From assembly GCA_945875585.1 (NCBI GenBank), contig CAMCLK010000008.1, forward strand, positions 48,040 through 112,039: a stretch of 64,000 nt of DNA, in the 5' to 3' direction. This DNA is from Candidatus Kuenenia stuttgartensis (GTDB lineage Bacteria; Planctomycetota; Planctomycetia; Gemmatales; Gemmataceae). Shown in pieces: positions 20,926-29,125 of this stretch; within the stretch, counting starts at the first letter, position 1; every line of letters starts with the position of its first letter. Below the pieces are notes generated by a model that saw nothing but the letters and a program-made list of their open reading frames with translations, ran no database searches and had not been told where the DNA came from. Both the position numbers and the translations under genes were made by a program.

Positions 20926-22470
20926 TCATCGGACCTTGGTCAAGGTCACTGAATCAGCGTTGAAGTCCGCCTCGCCACTTTCACAACGCAATTCAAGTAC
21001 CAACGTAACAGGTCCAGACTGCTCCACTTTCAATTCATGCACCAGTTGAGTCCAACCAACAGTTCCCACTAAGCTGTTGGCCCGGGACATGCCAGATTGC
21101 CGAATCCCTGCGCCTGTGTAAGCTTCTTGGCGGCCGATCACGTTGCGCGTTCTGGTCTGCGCCTCAAACCGGTAAACACCAGGTTCAAGCGCGACCACTT
21201 TGCGAAAGCTGGCAACACCTTGTCCGCCATTAATCCGCAAGAGCGGGAGATTGTTTTCCTGTGCAATTTCAGCCTTCAAGGGTCCCTGTTCCGCGCTGAC
21301 AGAAAAACCTTTCATGCGCAAAGGTGACTGACCTTGAAATTCCGGAGTCTCCGGAATTTCAGACAACAGTTGCTGCACACGAAGAGCGCGCGCAGCAAAC
21401 CGGCGCTTCAAGTCTTCAGCCTGGCCTTTGAGATCGACCATCGGCTTAACCCCCGCGACCAAGGCATCGACACGCGTATTGAATGCGGGAACATCGTGCA
21501 CCACTTGGTGCAATTTCCGTAAAGTAGACTGGTACCTGACACGCACGCCGGGGCATTCAAAAAGTCTGCCGATCAAAGCCCCGCGGGAGCCGAAAATATT
21601 AAAATTAGGATCGCCCCACATTTGATCCATTCCCGATGGCACTAAAATCATTTTTCCGTTGCGGGCGGGGTCGAAATAAATACGGTAATTGTTGACATTG
21701 TTCACATACCCGTCCCAATGCGCCATGAAATTTTCCATGGCCGCAAAAGCCAACACTTGGTCGATATCAACAAGCAGATCAAGCTTGGCAAGGCGTTTGA
21801 CCGGATCCCCTTCCCCCATGGCTGCCCAAACCTTTTTCAAATCCGGTTGGTCGGTTCCCGTTCCTTCCAGCAGTTTCTTGCCCCCATCTAGGTCTTGACA
21901 AAAACCACCATCGTAAAAGTTACCGTCATTTCGACCAAATTGCCGCTTAAGCCACGGCTTATCGAACCCCTCCACCAGCACAAATAGGCCAAGATCTCGC
22001 CCATTCAGCTTGAGCCAACCATGCCGCGCTCTGGTGGCTGGCAAGCCAGCCTTGATGAACAACCAGCGGGCCATCGATTCGTGAAGATACCCTCCATCCT
22101 GCACCGAATTATTCAGATGCCATTTGTCCATACCATGGAAATTCTGCTTTTTCTTGTACTTGTCCATGTTGATAGTCAGCGCCGGACGGTCGTCAAAATT
22201 GCGAAAACTTCCCGCGGAGCCTTTTAAATGCAGCCCTACTTCCAAAGGCACAGAAGCGCCCACGGCGCCAATACGGTATCCAATCAACTGTTTTTCGGCC
22301 ATTTGGGCGCGCACATAAGCTCGCGGATTTGCCTGAAGCGCGTTTTTTTCTGTTTGAGACACATTGATTTCAATAAAAGATATGCCCGGCGAATCCATGA
22401 AATCGCCAGTGGCATCGGCAGGTGTAAAAACAAGGGTGAGTAGGAGAAACTGGCAGCCAGCAGTGAACAT
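20926..22470 (-). CDS. secreted CotH-kinase family protein
   Basis: About 514 residues from the ATG at 22470, chosen because AAGGATAAGG lies just before it; a GTG at 22491 is also in frame. An N-terminal signal peptide (FLLLTLVFTPADA) is followed by a CotH-like kinase region: LHLKGSAGSFRNFDDRPALT, FHGMDKWHLNNSVQDGGYLH, LGLFVLVEGFDKPWLKRQFG and ILVPSGMDQMWGD, where the Asp may bind metal. CotH proteins phosphorylate spore-coat or secreted proteins in Bacillus; in planctomycetes they are numerous and uncharacterised. Residues beyond ~400 form a beta-rich C-terminal domain. The next gene upstream on the same strand ends 30 bases away. Confidence 0.85.
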   Translation of the reverse strand: MFTAGCQFLLLTLVFTPADATGDFMDSPGISFIEINVSQTEKNALQANPRAYVRAQMAEKQLIGYRIGAVGASVPLEVGLHLKGSAGSFRNFDDRPALTINMDKYKKKQNFHGMDKWHLNNSVQDGGYLHESMARWLFIKAGLPATRARHGWLKLNGRDLGLFVLVEGFDKPWLKRQFGRNDGNFYDGGFCQDLDGGKKLLEGTGTDQPDLKKVWAAMGEGDPVKRLAKLDLLVDIDQVLAFAAMENFMAHWDGYVNNVNNYRIYFDPARNGKMILVPSGMDQMWGDPNFNIFGSRGALIGRLFECPGVRVRYQSTLRKLHQVVHDVPAFNTRVDALVAGVKPMVDLKGQAEDLKRRFAARALRVQQLLSEIPETPEFQGQSPLRMKGFSVSAEQGPLKAEIAQENNLPLLRINGGQGVASFRKVVALEPGVYRFEAQTRTRNVIGRQEAYTGAGIRQSGMSRANSLVGTVGWTQLVHELKVEQSGPVTLVLELRCESGEADFNADSVTLTKVR

Positions 22471-22500
22471 GGGCCTTATCCTTAAGGGCACCCGAACAAG

Positions 22501-23907
22501 TCAGCGGGGCTTCTGTTTTTGCAGAAGCATGTTCATGGCCTCGGGTGGTGCTTTTTCCAACTCCGGCATCGGCGGAGACAGGCGGGCCGAAACCATTACC
22601 AGTTTCTCAACCAACCACGCTTCCTTGCTGTCGGCGCGATCAACAGGAGCACTCATAACCAATTCGGCCAACCCAGTGTAACGGGGCAGCATCATGATCT
22701 TCACAGGCAACCGGACTGCAATACGGCCATCACGCACACTTGATGGAGCAAGCGGAGCCGGCTGAATACTGATCCAGGGGAATGGCGGGCCGGCAAAATC
22801 GATATCCCAAGCCGCCTTGAAGTACGTGAAAAATTCTTTGCGTACATCCTCGGAGCACCAAAACACAGGTGGTTTGGCTTCAATAAGGCATGGACTAGAA
22901 GATCCATCCATTGTTCTGAAATAGAGTGCCATGGCCGGGTTATCGGGCTTCACAAGCGGTATGCGAGAACCGGGAATAGTGAGGCTGTAGGCGCGAGGAA
23001 AGTTACGTTTCTTCGGATCCATCGCATCGATGAATTCCGCGCCAGCCCTTCGCGCCATTTCCACACGGAGCGCCCGTGCTTTTCCAGCGGGTTCCAGGTC
23101 GGGTGAACCGCGCCCAACTGAACTTGTGATCTGGTGCTCGCGAATTTGCCACTTTTTGAGAGGGGGCAAATTCGCCATTGAGCCATGCAGCCTGGCGCCG
23201 AGTTTGAACCGCGCCTGAGAGGTAGTCACCTCAAATTCCAAGCCTACCAAATATCCGTTATCGATATATTCCGGTTCGGTTACCGATTTCAAACGCCATT
23301 TCGCGTTGGCATCCACCTCGGAAAGTAGCTGAACAAGTGGGCTGCTCAAAAATGACGTGTAGAGGCCTGTGCTGGTCAGATCGTTGGGCCGGTTGTGATC
23401 CACCTCAAGCTTGGCTCGCACATCGGCACGGTCGCCTTCTAAAGATGGCCTCGACCCGGGCGGGAGCGTGAACACAAAAGCTCGATCGATTTTTTCCGGA
23501 TCCTGACTCGCAATCAACGCCATCCATTCATTCACAAAACCCTCGGAGCGAATGCGCAACGCAAGTACGGTGGCTCCATGGTAAGCCCCGTACAGCATCA
23601 TCGACCCTCCAGACAGGAGTAGTCCTATCCAAGCCAGATTTCGGCCGGACATCGCGCCTTGTGAGCCTGCAATCGTGCGGATGGCGACCCACCCACACAA
23701 CAAGCCCGCCAGCGGGACGAATCCAAGTCCCATATATCCGGTAGGAAGAAGAAAACTGACATCCCTGAACAGGGCAATGGCAAAACCAAACCCCATGACA
23801 AGTGCTGTCACAGAGCCCAGAACCAAACTGGCAACTGCCAGCAAACTCAACCGGCGGTAGCCAGAAACCATCTGATCAGAATAAAAACCGTCGGGATTAT
23901 CGCTCAT
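22501..23907 (-). CDS. membrane protein with DUF4190-like N-terminus
   Basis: A 468-residue protein. Residues ~18-125 hold three or four transmembrane segments (LSLLAVASLVLGSVTALVMG, GYMGLGFVPLAGLLCGWVA, NLAWIGLLLSGGSMMLYGAY) with the layout of DUF4190-like planctomycete proteins. The rest is a soluble domain, probably outside the membrane, with TLPPGSRPSLEGDRADVRAK and ARRAGAEFIDAMDPKKRNFP. Function unknown. It starts 39 bases downstream of the rpoZ stop on the same strand and may be co-transcribed with it. Confidence 0.75.
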   Translation of the reverse strand: MSDNPDGFYSDQMVSGYRRLSLLAVASLVLGSVTALVMGFGFAIALFRDVSFLLPTGYMGLGFVPLAGLLCGWVAIRTIAGSQGAMSGRNLAWIGLLLSGGSMMLYGAYHGATVLALRIRSEGFVNEWMALIASQDPEKIDRAFVFTLPPGSRPSLEGDRADVRAKLEVDHNRPNDLTSTGLYTSFLSSPLVQLLSEVDANAKWRLKSVTEPEYIDNGYLVGLEFEVTTSQARFKLGARLHGSMANLPPLKKWQIREHQITSSVGRGSPDLEPAGKARALRVEMARRAGAEFIDAMDPKKRNFPRAYSLTIPGSRIPLVKPDNPAMALYFRTMDGSSSPCLIEAKPPVFWCSEDVRKEFFTYFKAAWDIDFAGPPFPWISIQPAPLAPSSVRDGRIAVRLPVKIMMLPRYTGLAELVMSAPVDRADSKEAWLVEKLVMVSARLSPPMPELEKAPPEAMNMLLQKQKPR

Positions 23908-23946
23908 AATGCAAATCCACCCGGAAAGCGCCCATGAAACCGTTGG

Positions 23947-24228
23947 TCAATCAGCGCTCAAGTCGCCCGAAATATCACCCGCCATGGCACGTCGGGCTGC
24001 TTCCTGAGCCCCCAGGACACTCTGCTTCATGGCAGTGCTGGTATCGAGCACAATCTTGCCCTGTTTGATTTCTTCAATGATCAGGCCCAAGCGATCAGGA
24101 CCGCGGTAATCCACCTGCGGCCTAGCGTTGCGCATCAATTCTGCCATACGCTTCTGGATGAGAGTGGACAGCTTGAAGCGTCCACCCACCATGTTGATGA
24201 GAGCCTCTTCCTTCAGGTCGTCGTGCAT
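23947..24228 (-). CDS. rpoZ: RNA polymerase omega subunit
   Basis: A 93-residue protein: GGRFKLSTLIQKRMAELMRN is the omega signature that braces the beta-prime subunit. The ATG at 24228 has GAAGGAGG seven bases upstream; the TTG two codons earlier is too close to it. The C-terminal part (AAMKQ-like STAMKQSVLGAQEAARRAM) is Ala-rich as in other phyla. The order secG-yicC-gmk-rpoZ on this strand matches the common yicC-gmk-rpoZ cluster and supports the call. Confidence 0.9.
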   Translation of the reverse strand: MHDDLKEEALINMVGGRFKLSTLIQKRMAELMRNARPQVDYRGPDRLGLIIEEIKQGKIVLDTSTAMKQSVLGAQEAARRAMAGDISGDLSAD

Positions 24229-24264
24229 GCCCAATCCTCCTTCAAAAGAGTATCATAACCAGAA

Positions 24265-24843
24265 TCAACAAGCCTGTGTGAAGAACCTTCCCCAAATCGT
24301 GGCTAATCGGTCAATTGCTTCGACCAAATTGTCGTTGATCAAGGTGTGCTCATATTCATGGGCGCACGATAACTCCAAAGCGGCAGCACGAAGTCGTCGG
24401 GCGATAACTTCGTCTGAGTCAGTACCGCGAAGTCGAAGCCTGTTCTCGAGTTCCTCGACCGGCAAAGCAATGAAAACCGAGCTATCAATCCGCCGCAAGT
24501 CCCGTACTTTGCGAAATCCTTGAACATCTATGGCTAGAACCGTGGCCATTCCTTCCTGTGCATTGGCATCCACTAGCCGGGCCGGAGTGCCATAAAGGTT
24601 GCCATGAACCTCGGCGTGTTCCAGAAACCCACCCTGAGCCAATTCCCGTTCAAAAGCCTCACGTTCCATAAAATGATAATGAATTCCGTTCAACTCTCCC
24701 GCGCGTGGCGGCCTCGTTGTCGCTGAAACCGACTGCCGAATACGCCAGCCTGTTTTGCGGATCAAACCGGTGAGCAGCGTGGTTTTTCCCGCACCACTTG
24801 GACCCGAAAGCACAAAAAGCGGCGCAGACGTGTCACTCGACAT
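24265..24843 (-). CDS. gmk: guanylate kinase
   Basis: Phosphorylates GMP to GDP with ATP. The 192-residue protein has the P-loop LSGPSGAGKTTLL, the GMP-binding SVSATTRPPRAGELNG and YHFMEREAFE, and the lid IDVQGFRKVRD. The start is the ATG at 24843, which overlaps the 3' end of yicC by 11 bases; a longer frame runs back into yicC and is not used. It ends 36 bases before rpoZ begins. Confidence 0.96.
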   Translation of the reverse strand: MSSDTSAPLFVLSGPSGAGKTTLLTGLIRKTGWRIRQSVSATTRPPRAGELNGIHYHFMEREAFERELAQGGFLEHAEVHGNLYGTPARLVDANAQEGMATVLAIDVQGFRKVRDLRRIDSSVFIALPVEELENRLRLRGTDSDEVIARRLRAAALELSCAHEYEHTLINDNLVEAIDRLATIWGRFFTQAC

Positions 24844-25747
24844 TCTGCACCAACTCCCGAACCTGTTCCAGAATAGACTTGATGTTAACCACCCGGCGAG
24901 CGACTTCGACATCTGCCGACTTGCTTCCAATGGTGTTGGTTTCACGCAACATCTCTTGAAGCAAAAAATCTAGCTTGCGACCGGGGCAATCAGGTTCGTC
25001 CAGCAATGCGAGAAATTGGTCAAAATGGCAATTCAAACGAACCAATTCTTCGGCAATATCCAGCTTTTCCGACAGAAGTGCCACTTCCCGAACCACGTCA
25101 CCACGGGAATGGTGCGGGTCGAGGCCGGCATGGGCGAGGGCTTGTTGCACTTTTTGCGTCAGCCGCTCCGCATGAGATTCAACAATGCGCGGTGCGCGTT
25201 CTGATATCGCACGCACTTCCGCAATCAGCCGTTCGCGTCCCAGCACGAATTCACGCCGCATGGCCATGCCTTCCGATCGGCGCATGGTCATCAAATTGTT
25301 CATGGCCTCATCAAGAATCGCCTCTACCTGTGGCCAAATGGCAGAATGGTCGACCGAATCCCCCGCTTCTGTTGTCGTTACACCAGGCAGGGTCAACAAG
25401 GCAGCAATCAAGGATGGGTCCAATCGACCATGTCCAAGTCGCTCGACGCGCGTCCCCAATTGCTCGACATAGGCATCTAAAACGTCGACATTGATGCGCC
25501 CGGGTGCCAGATCACGGTCGAAACGAATATCAATATTTACATTCACACTGCCGCGTTTCACAAACCGGCGCGCGACACGTTCAACCTCGGCTTCTCGAGC
25601 CTGAACCCAATCTGGGCCCCGCACGGTGAGCTTCAGATGACGGTGATTCACAGAACGAACTTCCACGGCAAGCATGACGCCATTTTCATGGCGGCGCGCT
25701 TCGCCGTGGCCCGTCATGCTGATCAGCATGGCTGGGGGATGTGTCAT
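24833..25747 (-). CDS. yicC: YicC-family endoribonuclease
   Basis: A 304-residue protein opening with MLISMTGHGEARR (family SMTGxG), followed by VEVRSVNHRHLKLTVRGPD and ending with KLDFLLQEMLRETNTIGSKS, the conserved C-terminal YicC signature. YicC proteins are reported to be RNases acting on small RNAs. The ATG at 25747 overlaps the secG stop as ATGA, so translation is coupled. Neighbours gmk and rpoZ follow in the usual order. Confidence 0.93.
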   Translation of the reverse strand: MTHPPAMLISMTGHGEARRHENGVMLAVEVRSVNHRHLKLTVRGPDWVQAREAEVERVARRFVKRGSVNVNIDIRFDRDLAPGRINVDVLDAYVEQLGTRVERLGHGRLDPSLIAALLTLPGVTTTEAGDSVDHSAIWPQVEAILDEAMNNLMTMRRSEGMAMRREFVLGRERLIAEVRAISERAPRIVESHAERLTQKVQQALAHAGLDPHHSRGDVVREVALLSEKLDIAEELVRLNCHFDQFLALLDEPDCPGRKLDFLLQEMLRETNTIGSKSADVEVARRVVNIKSILEQVRELVQNVE

Positions 25748-26082
25748 TTTTCCGCGCCGGGGTCAACCAGGGGTGTCGGGCCGGTGGGTTCCTTTACTTC
25801 GCCAATGGAAGGCTGATCCTGAACCACGGTTCGTGGCACATAAGCCACCACAAACATCACCAGCAGCAACCAAACTGCCGCAAGGCCAACGGTGTACCAC
25901 GTGAGCTGGTCAGCACTGCGGCTACCAAACGCACTCTGACCGCCAGGACCACCAAAAGCGCCAGACAAACCTCCGCCCTTACCGCTTTGGATAAGAATGA
26001 AGAAAATCAGGATGACGCTCAAGAAAATGATCAAACTGTTCAGAATGAAGGTGATCCAATCCGCCCAGAGAGTTACCACCAT
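25744..26082 (-). CDS. secG: preprotein translocase subunit SecG
   Basis: A 112-residue inner-membrane subunit of the SecYEG channel. Two transmembrane segments (FILNSLIIFLSVILIFFILI and LAAVWLLLVMFVVAYV) flank the cytoplasmic loop QSGKGGGLSGAFGGPGGQSA, the most conserved part of SecG. The C-terminal ~25 residues are Pro/acidic. The gene starts the yicC-gmk-rpoZ run and is divergent from the transglutaminase-like gene (116 bases between starts). Confidence 0.95.
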   Translation of the reverse strand: MVVTLWADWITFILNSLIIFLSVILIFFILIQSGKGGGLSGAFGGPGGQSAFGSRSADQLTWYTVGLAAVWLLLVMFVVAYVPRTVVQDQPSIGEVKEPTGPTPLVDPGAEK

Positions 26083-26198
26083 GACATGCCCCGTGAACCA
26101 TTCGTAAACAGAAGTCCTATTCTATCAAGGATGTGGCCTCGCGGAAGGCTTGATCCGCCCGGAAAGGGCACAAGTAGGGAGCGCGTGGAGTGCGGAGC

Positions 26199-27773
26199 AT
26201 GGCTATTTCTCTGAAACTTTACTTGCCACGGGCATTACCCGCGGCAATTTTCCTGCTCCTAATATCGGCACTTCCGGGCATTTCTGGTTGTTGGTCCAAA
26301 CCGGCAGAAACCAAGCAAGAACAGACCGGCGAAATCGTACTCGATGCTTGGGATGCTGCGTATTACCTCGATGGCTCCCGAGCCGGTAATGTCCATACGA
26401 CTGTCCATCGGTTGCCATCCACCCCTGAGCGATTTCGCACGCGTCTCTACATGGATTTGCGCGTGAAACGGTACGGGCAAGTGGTTCCCATGCGTATGGA
26501 ACAGACCACTGTTGAAGAATCCACTGGCAAGCTCGTGCGCATGGAGATTGTTCAGTACCTCGATCAAGGCAACCAGCGTGCCACCGGTTCCGTTGATGGC
26601 ACAGCCATGGTTATCAAAAGCCAGGGGCAAGCGGCTGAAAGGCGTGTGGAAATCCCTGAAACGGCTATTGGCCCTTGGAAGCAGAACCAGATCCTGCAAG
26701 AAAAATCCTCGGTCGCTGGCAATACCTGGAAAATGGACACTTTCGAACTGTCTTTACAGGTTCCCACCATTCTCAGGGGGCGCACGGTTGGCCTAGAAAA
26801 AACCGATATTTTGGTGGAACGCGACGGCAAACTGGTACCTGAACCTAAGGAATTGGTGCGTTGCGAAATCATTTGCGACCCGGTAACCGTCGGTGGGCAA
26901 AGCACCCCGCTTCCATCTTTGGATCAGTGGGTTTCCAATGGCGAGGTGGTGCGCTCACGGGTGGATATGCCCGGGCTTGGGCCGATCACCATGTACAGGG
27001 TCCCGGAGGCCTCTGCGCGGCGCGAAGACATCTCCGGCGGAGCAGCACTACCTGACCTCGGATCGCAGACCCTTGTGTTTCTTGATAGGCCCGTACCCGA
27101 CATCCATAACCGCAGTGAAGTCACCTACAATTTAAATCTTCCTGGCGATGCCAATCCGCGAACATCGATCGCGCTCGATGACCGACAAATTGCCGGTCAA
27201 TTGAAAGGCTCCGAATTCGAATTGCTGGTCAAACGCGACCTAGGAACGCCTTCTCCAGCCGCAGGCCCAGCGGCGCTGACTCCGAATTTTTTCCTCGATT
27301 CCACCGACAAGGTCGTGGTGGCCATGGCCGCCACATCTTCTGGAAAAACACCGTGGGAAATTGCCAGGGCACTGGAAAGGCTGGTGCACGAAAAGATGAG
27401 CACCACCAGCGGTATCGGCTTCGCCACCGCCGGTCAGGTTGCGCGCGAACTGCGCGGCGACTGCCGGCAACACGCCATGCTGCTGGCCACGCTTTGTCGG
27501 GCGCGTGGGATCCCTTCACGCACAGCCCTTGGCTTGGTTTACATCGTTGATCGCCCCACTGGTCGCCCAGCACTGGGCTTCCACATGTGGACCGAGGTCT
27601 ATTGCGATGGCGCTTGGCGTGGTCTTGACGCAACTCTGGGAGAAGGTCGCATAGGCCCGGGGCATGTCAAGGTTACAGACACAACCTGGGCAGATGCCCC
27701 AAGCCTAGCCCCCCTACTACCCGTGTTGCGTGTAATGGGTCGGCTGAAGGCAACAGTCGTTTCCTTCCGATAA
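26199..27773 (+). CDS. transglutaminase-like lipoprotein
   Basis: A 524-residue protein with a hydrophobic N-terminus ending in the lipobox GISGC (Cys about residue 28), so probably lipid-anchored outside the cytoplasm. Residues ~40-330 form a beta-rich region; the C-terminal ~130 residues are a transglutaminase/peptidase core with the triad in GDCRQHAMLLATLCRARGIP (Cys), ALGFHMWTEVY (His) and GLDATLGEG (Asp). Such domains act as cysteine proteases or transamidases; the substrate is unknown. I start at the ATG at 26199 rather than the GTG nine bases earlier. The next gene starts 21 bases after the stop. Confidence 0.85.
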   Translation: MAISLKLYLPRALPAAIFLLLISALPGISGCWSKPAETKQEQTGEIVLDAWDAAYYLDGSRAGNVHTTVHRLPSTPERFRTRLYMDLRVKRYGQVVPMRMEQTTVEESTGKLVRMEIVQYLDQGNQRATGSVDGTAMVIKSQGQAAERRVEIPETAIGPWKQNQILQEKSSVAGNTWKMDTFELSLQVPTILRGRTVGLEKTDILVERDGKLVPEPKELVRCEIICDPVTVGGQSTPLPSLDQWVSNGEVVRSRVDMPGLGPITMYRVPEASARREDISGGAALPDLGSQTLVFLDRPVPDIHNRSEVTYNLNLPGDANPRTSIALDDRQIAGQLKGSEFELLVKRDLGTPSPAAGPAALTPNFFLDSTDKVVVAMAATSSGKTPWEIARALERLVHEKMSTTSGIGFATAGQVARELRGDCRQHAMLLATLCRARGIPSRTALGLVYIVDRPTGRPALGFHMWTEVYCDGAWRGLDATLGEGRIGPGHVKVTDTTWADAPSLAPLLPVLRVMGRLKATVVSFR

Positions 27774-27794
27774 TGGAACAGTCGAGGGATTCCA

Positions 27795-28622
27795 ATGCTT
27801 GCCATGTGTTTGGTTTCGGTACTGTTTCCTAGCCAACCAATGGCACCTCCAACCGGAGGAGCGGTGGAATTCCGCAATGTCAGGGCAACTCTGGGGCTAC
27901 TAGGCCCAGCCCGTAAAGACCAACAAAGGTTCCAGCCCGGCGAGTTGATTCTCTTCTCATTCGACCTCGTCAATCTTCAAGCGACCCCCGAGGGGCTTTG
28001 CCGCTACGCTTTAGGTGTCGAATTTCTGGATTCCAAAGGAGCCATCCTCTTCCCCAAGGAAGACATGCGCCTACGTGAATCGCAGGCACTGTGCCCACTG
28101 GGTGGCGGCCTCGTTCCAACATTTGCATTCGCCGACACCGACCCAGACCTGAAACCCGGCCAGTATGTGTTTCGCATGAAAGTGACGGACCGGTTGTCCG
28201 GCCGGACAGGTACTTTGGAAAAAACGTTTGAAATTGTTCCCCGTTCGTTTTCCCTGATAAGGCTCAGCTGGATGTATGCCAATTCGGGAGACACCGCACC
28301 CCCACTCGGTGCACCCGGACAAAGTTTTCTGCTGACATTTGTTGTGTCGCAATTTCAGGTCGACAGCAAAACAGGCCGCAGCGATGTGGAAGTGATGATT
28401 AAGGTGATCGATGAAGCAGGGAAAATCGTATCCATGCGCCCTTTCACGGGACAGATTTCCGTACCAGAAGATGAAGCCCGCCGGTTTCACCTGATCCGTT
28501 TCCCATTTCAGCCCAACCGCCCCGGCCAATTCGCACTGGAGATCACAGCAACCGATAGGCTTGCGCCCGGCAAGCCGGTCACCACCTCACGGGTACCGTT
28601 CTCTGTCGTGGAATCGCGCTGA
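27795..28622 (+). CDS. hypothetical exported protein
   Basis: A 275-residue protein with a short hydrophobic start (MLAMCLVSVLFP) that may be a signal peptide. The rest is beta-strand rich and appears to hold two Ig-like repeats, each with a xxPGQ turn and a closing strand (LKPGQYVFRMKVTDRLSGR and RPGQFALEITATDRLAPG); the two repeats resemble each other. No catalytic motif. Probably an operon partner of the transglutaminase-like lipoprotein upstream. GAGGGA lies 6 bases before the ATG. Function unknown. Confidence 0.7.
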   Translation: MLAMCLVSVLFPSQPMAPPTGGAVEFRNVRATLGLLGPARKDQQRFQPGELILFSFDLVNLQATPEGLCRYALGVEFLDSKGAILFPKEDMRLRESQALCPLGGGLVPTFAFADTDPDLKPGQYVFRMKVTDRLSGRTGTLEKTFEIVPRSFSLIRLSWMYANSGDTAPPLGAPGQSFLLTFVVSQFQVDSKTGRSDVEVMIKVIDEAGKIVSMRPFTGQISVPEDEARRFHLIRFPFQPNRPGQFALEITATDRLAPGKPVTTSRVPFSVVESR

Positions 28623-28746
28623 TCGATCTAATCTGAAGACACCAGATTGACGGATGCCTGCCTGATTGTTCAAATGTAGTTAGGTGTGGACGTGGTCGAT
28701 GTTCATGCTTCCAGTTCCTCAGCAAACTGGCACCCTTCGATCGAAT

Positions 28747-28765
28747 TCCCACCTGGAGGGTGGGA
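28747..28765 (+). promoter_or_regulatory. csrA leader hairpin with GGA in the loop
   Basis: TCCCACC-TGGAG-GGTGGGA is a perfect seven-base-pair stem with GGA displayed in a five-base loop, 85 bases before the csrA ATG. CsrA/RsmA dimers bind GGA in hairpin loops and often one at the ribosome site; here the ribosome site is AGGAAGGA. This suggests CsrA autoregulation. Confidence 0.45.
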
Positions 28766-28849
28766 TTCCAGCGCCAACCGGATGTTTGATATTGCGTAGC
28801 CTGCTCGCCATCGCCTCCGTCCGGAGAGCGTCCAGGAAGGATTACTTTC

Positions 28850-29071
28850 ATGCTGGTTCTGTCACGTAAAAAAGATGAAACCATCGTCATCAACGGTTCC
28901 ATCAAGGTGACAATCGTTGAAATTCGTGGAGATAAGGTTCGGCTGGGTATCGAAGCTCCACGCGATGTAGTGGTTCACCGTGAGGAAGTTCTAAACGCCA
29001 TTGAACAAGCACAGACTCCGCCCTTGGCAGAGTCCATTGTTTCAGAACCGTTGCCTATCCAAGTCAATTGA
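28850..29071 (+). CDS. csrA: carbon storage regulator CsrA
   Basis: A 73-residue RNA-binding dimer: MLVLSRKKDETIVINGSIKV then VRLGIEAPRDVVVHREEV contain the residues that contact GGA in RNA (the N-terminal LSRK and the VHREEV strand). CsrA blocks or stabilises target mRNAs, affecting carbon flow, motility and biofilm. The ribosome site AGGAAGGA is strong and itself contains a GGA. It stands alone, with a 227-base leader that holds a GGA hairpin; the downstream regulator is convergent. Confidence 0.96.
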   Translation: MLVLSRKKDETIVINGSIKVTIVEIRGDKVRLGIEAPRDVVVHREEVLNAIEQAQTPPLAESIVSEPLPIQVN

Positions 29072-29125
29072 CCGAAAAGCTGCCTAGGTGGGACAGGCAT
29101 TTAACCGGCTGCGATACCACAAGCA

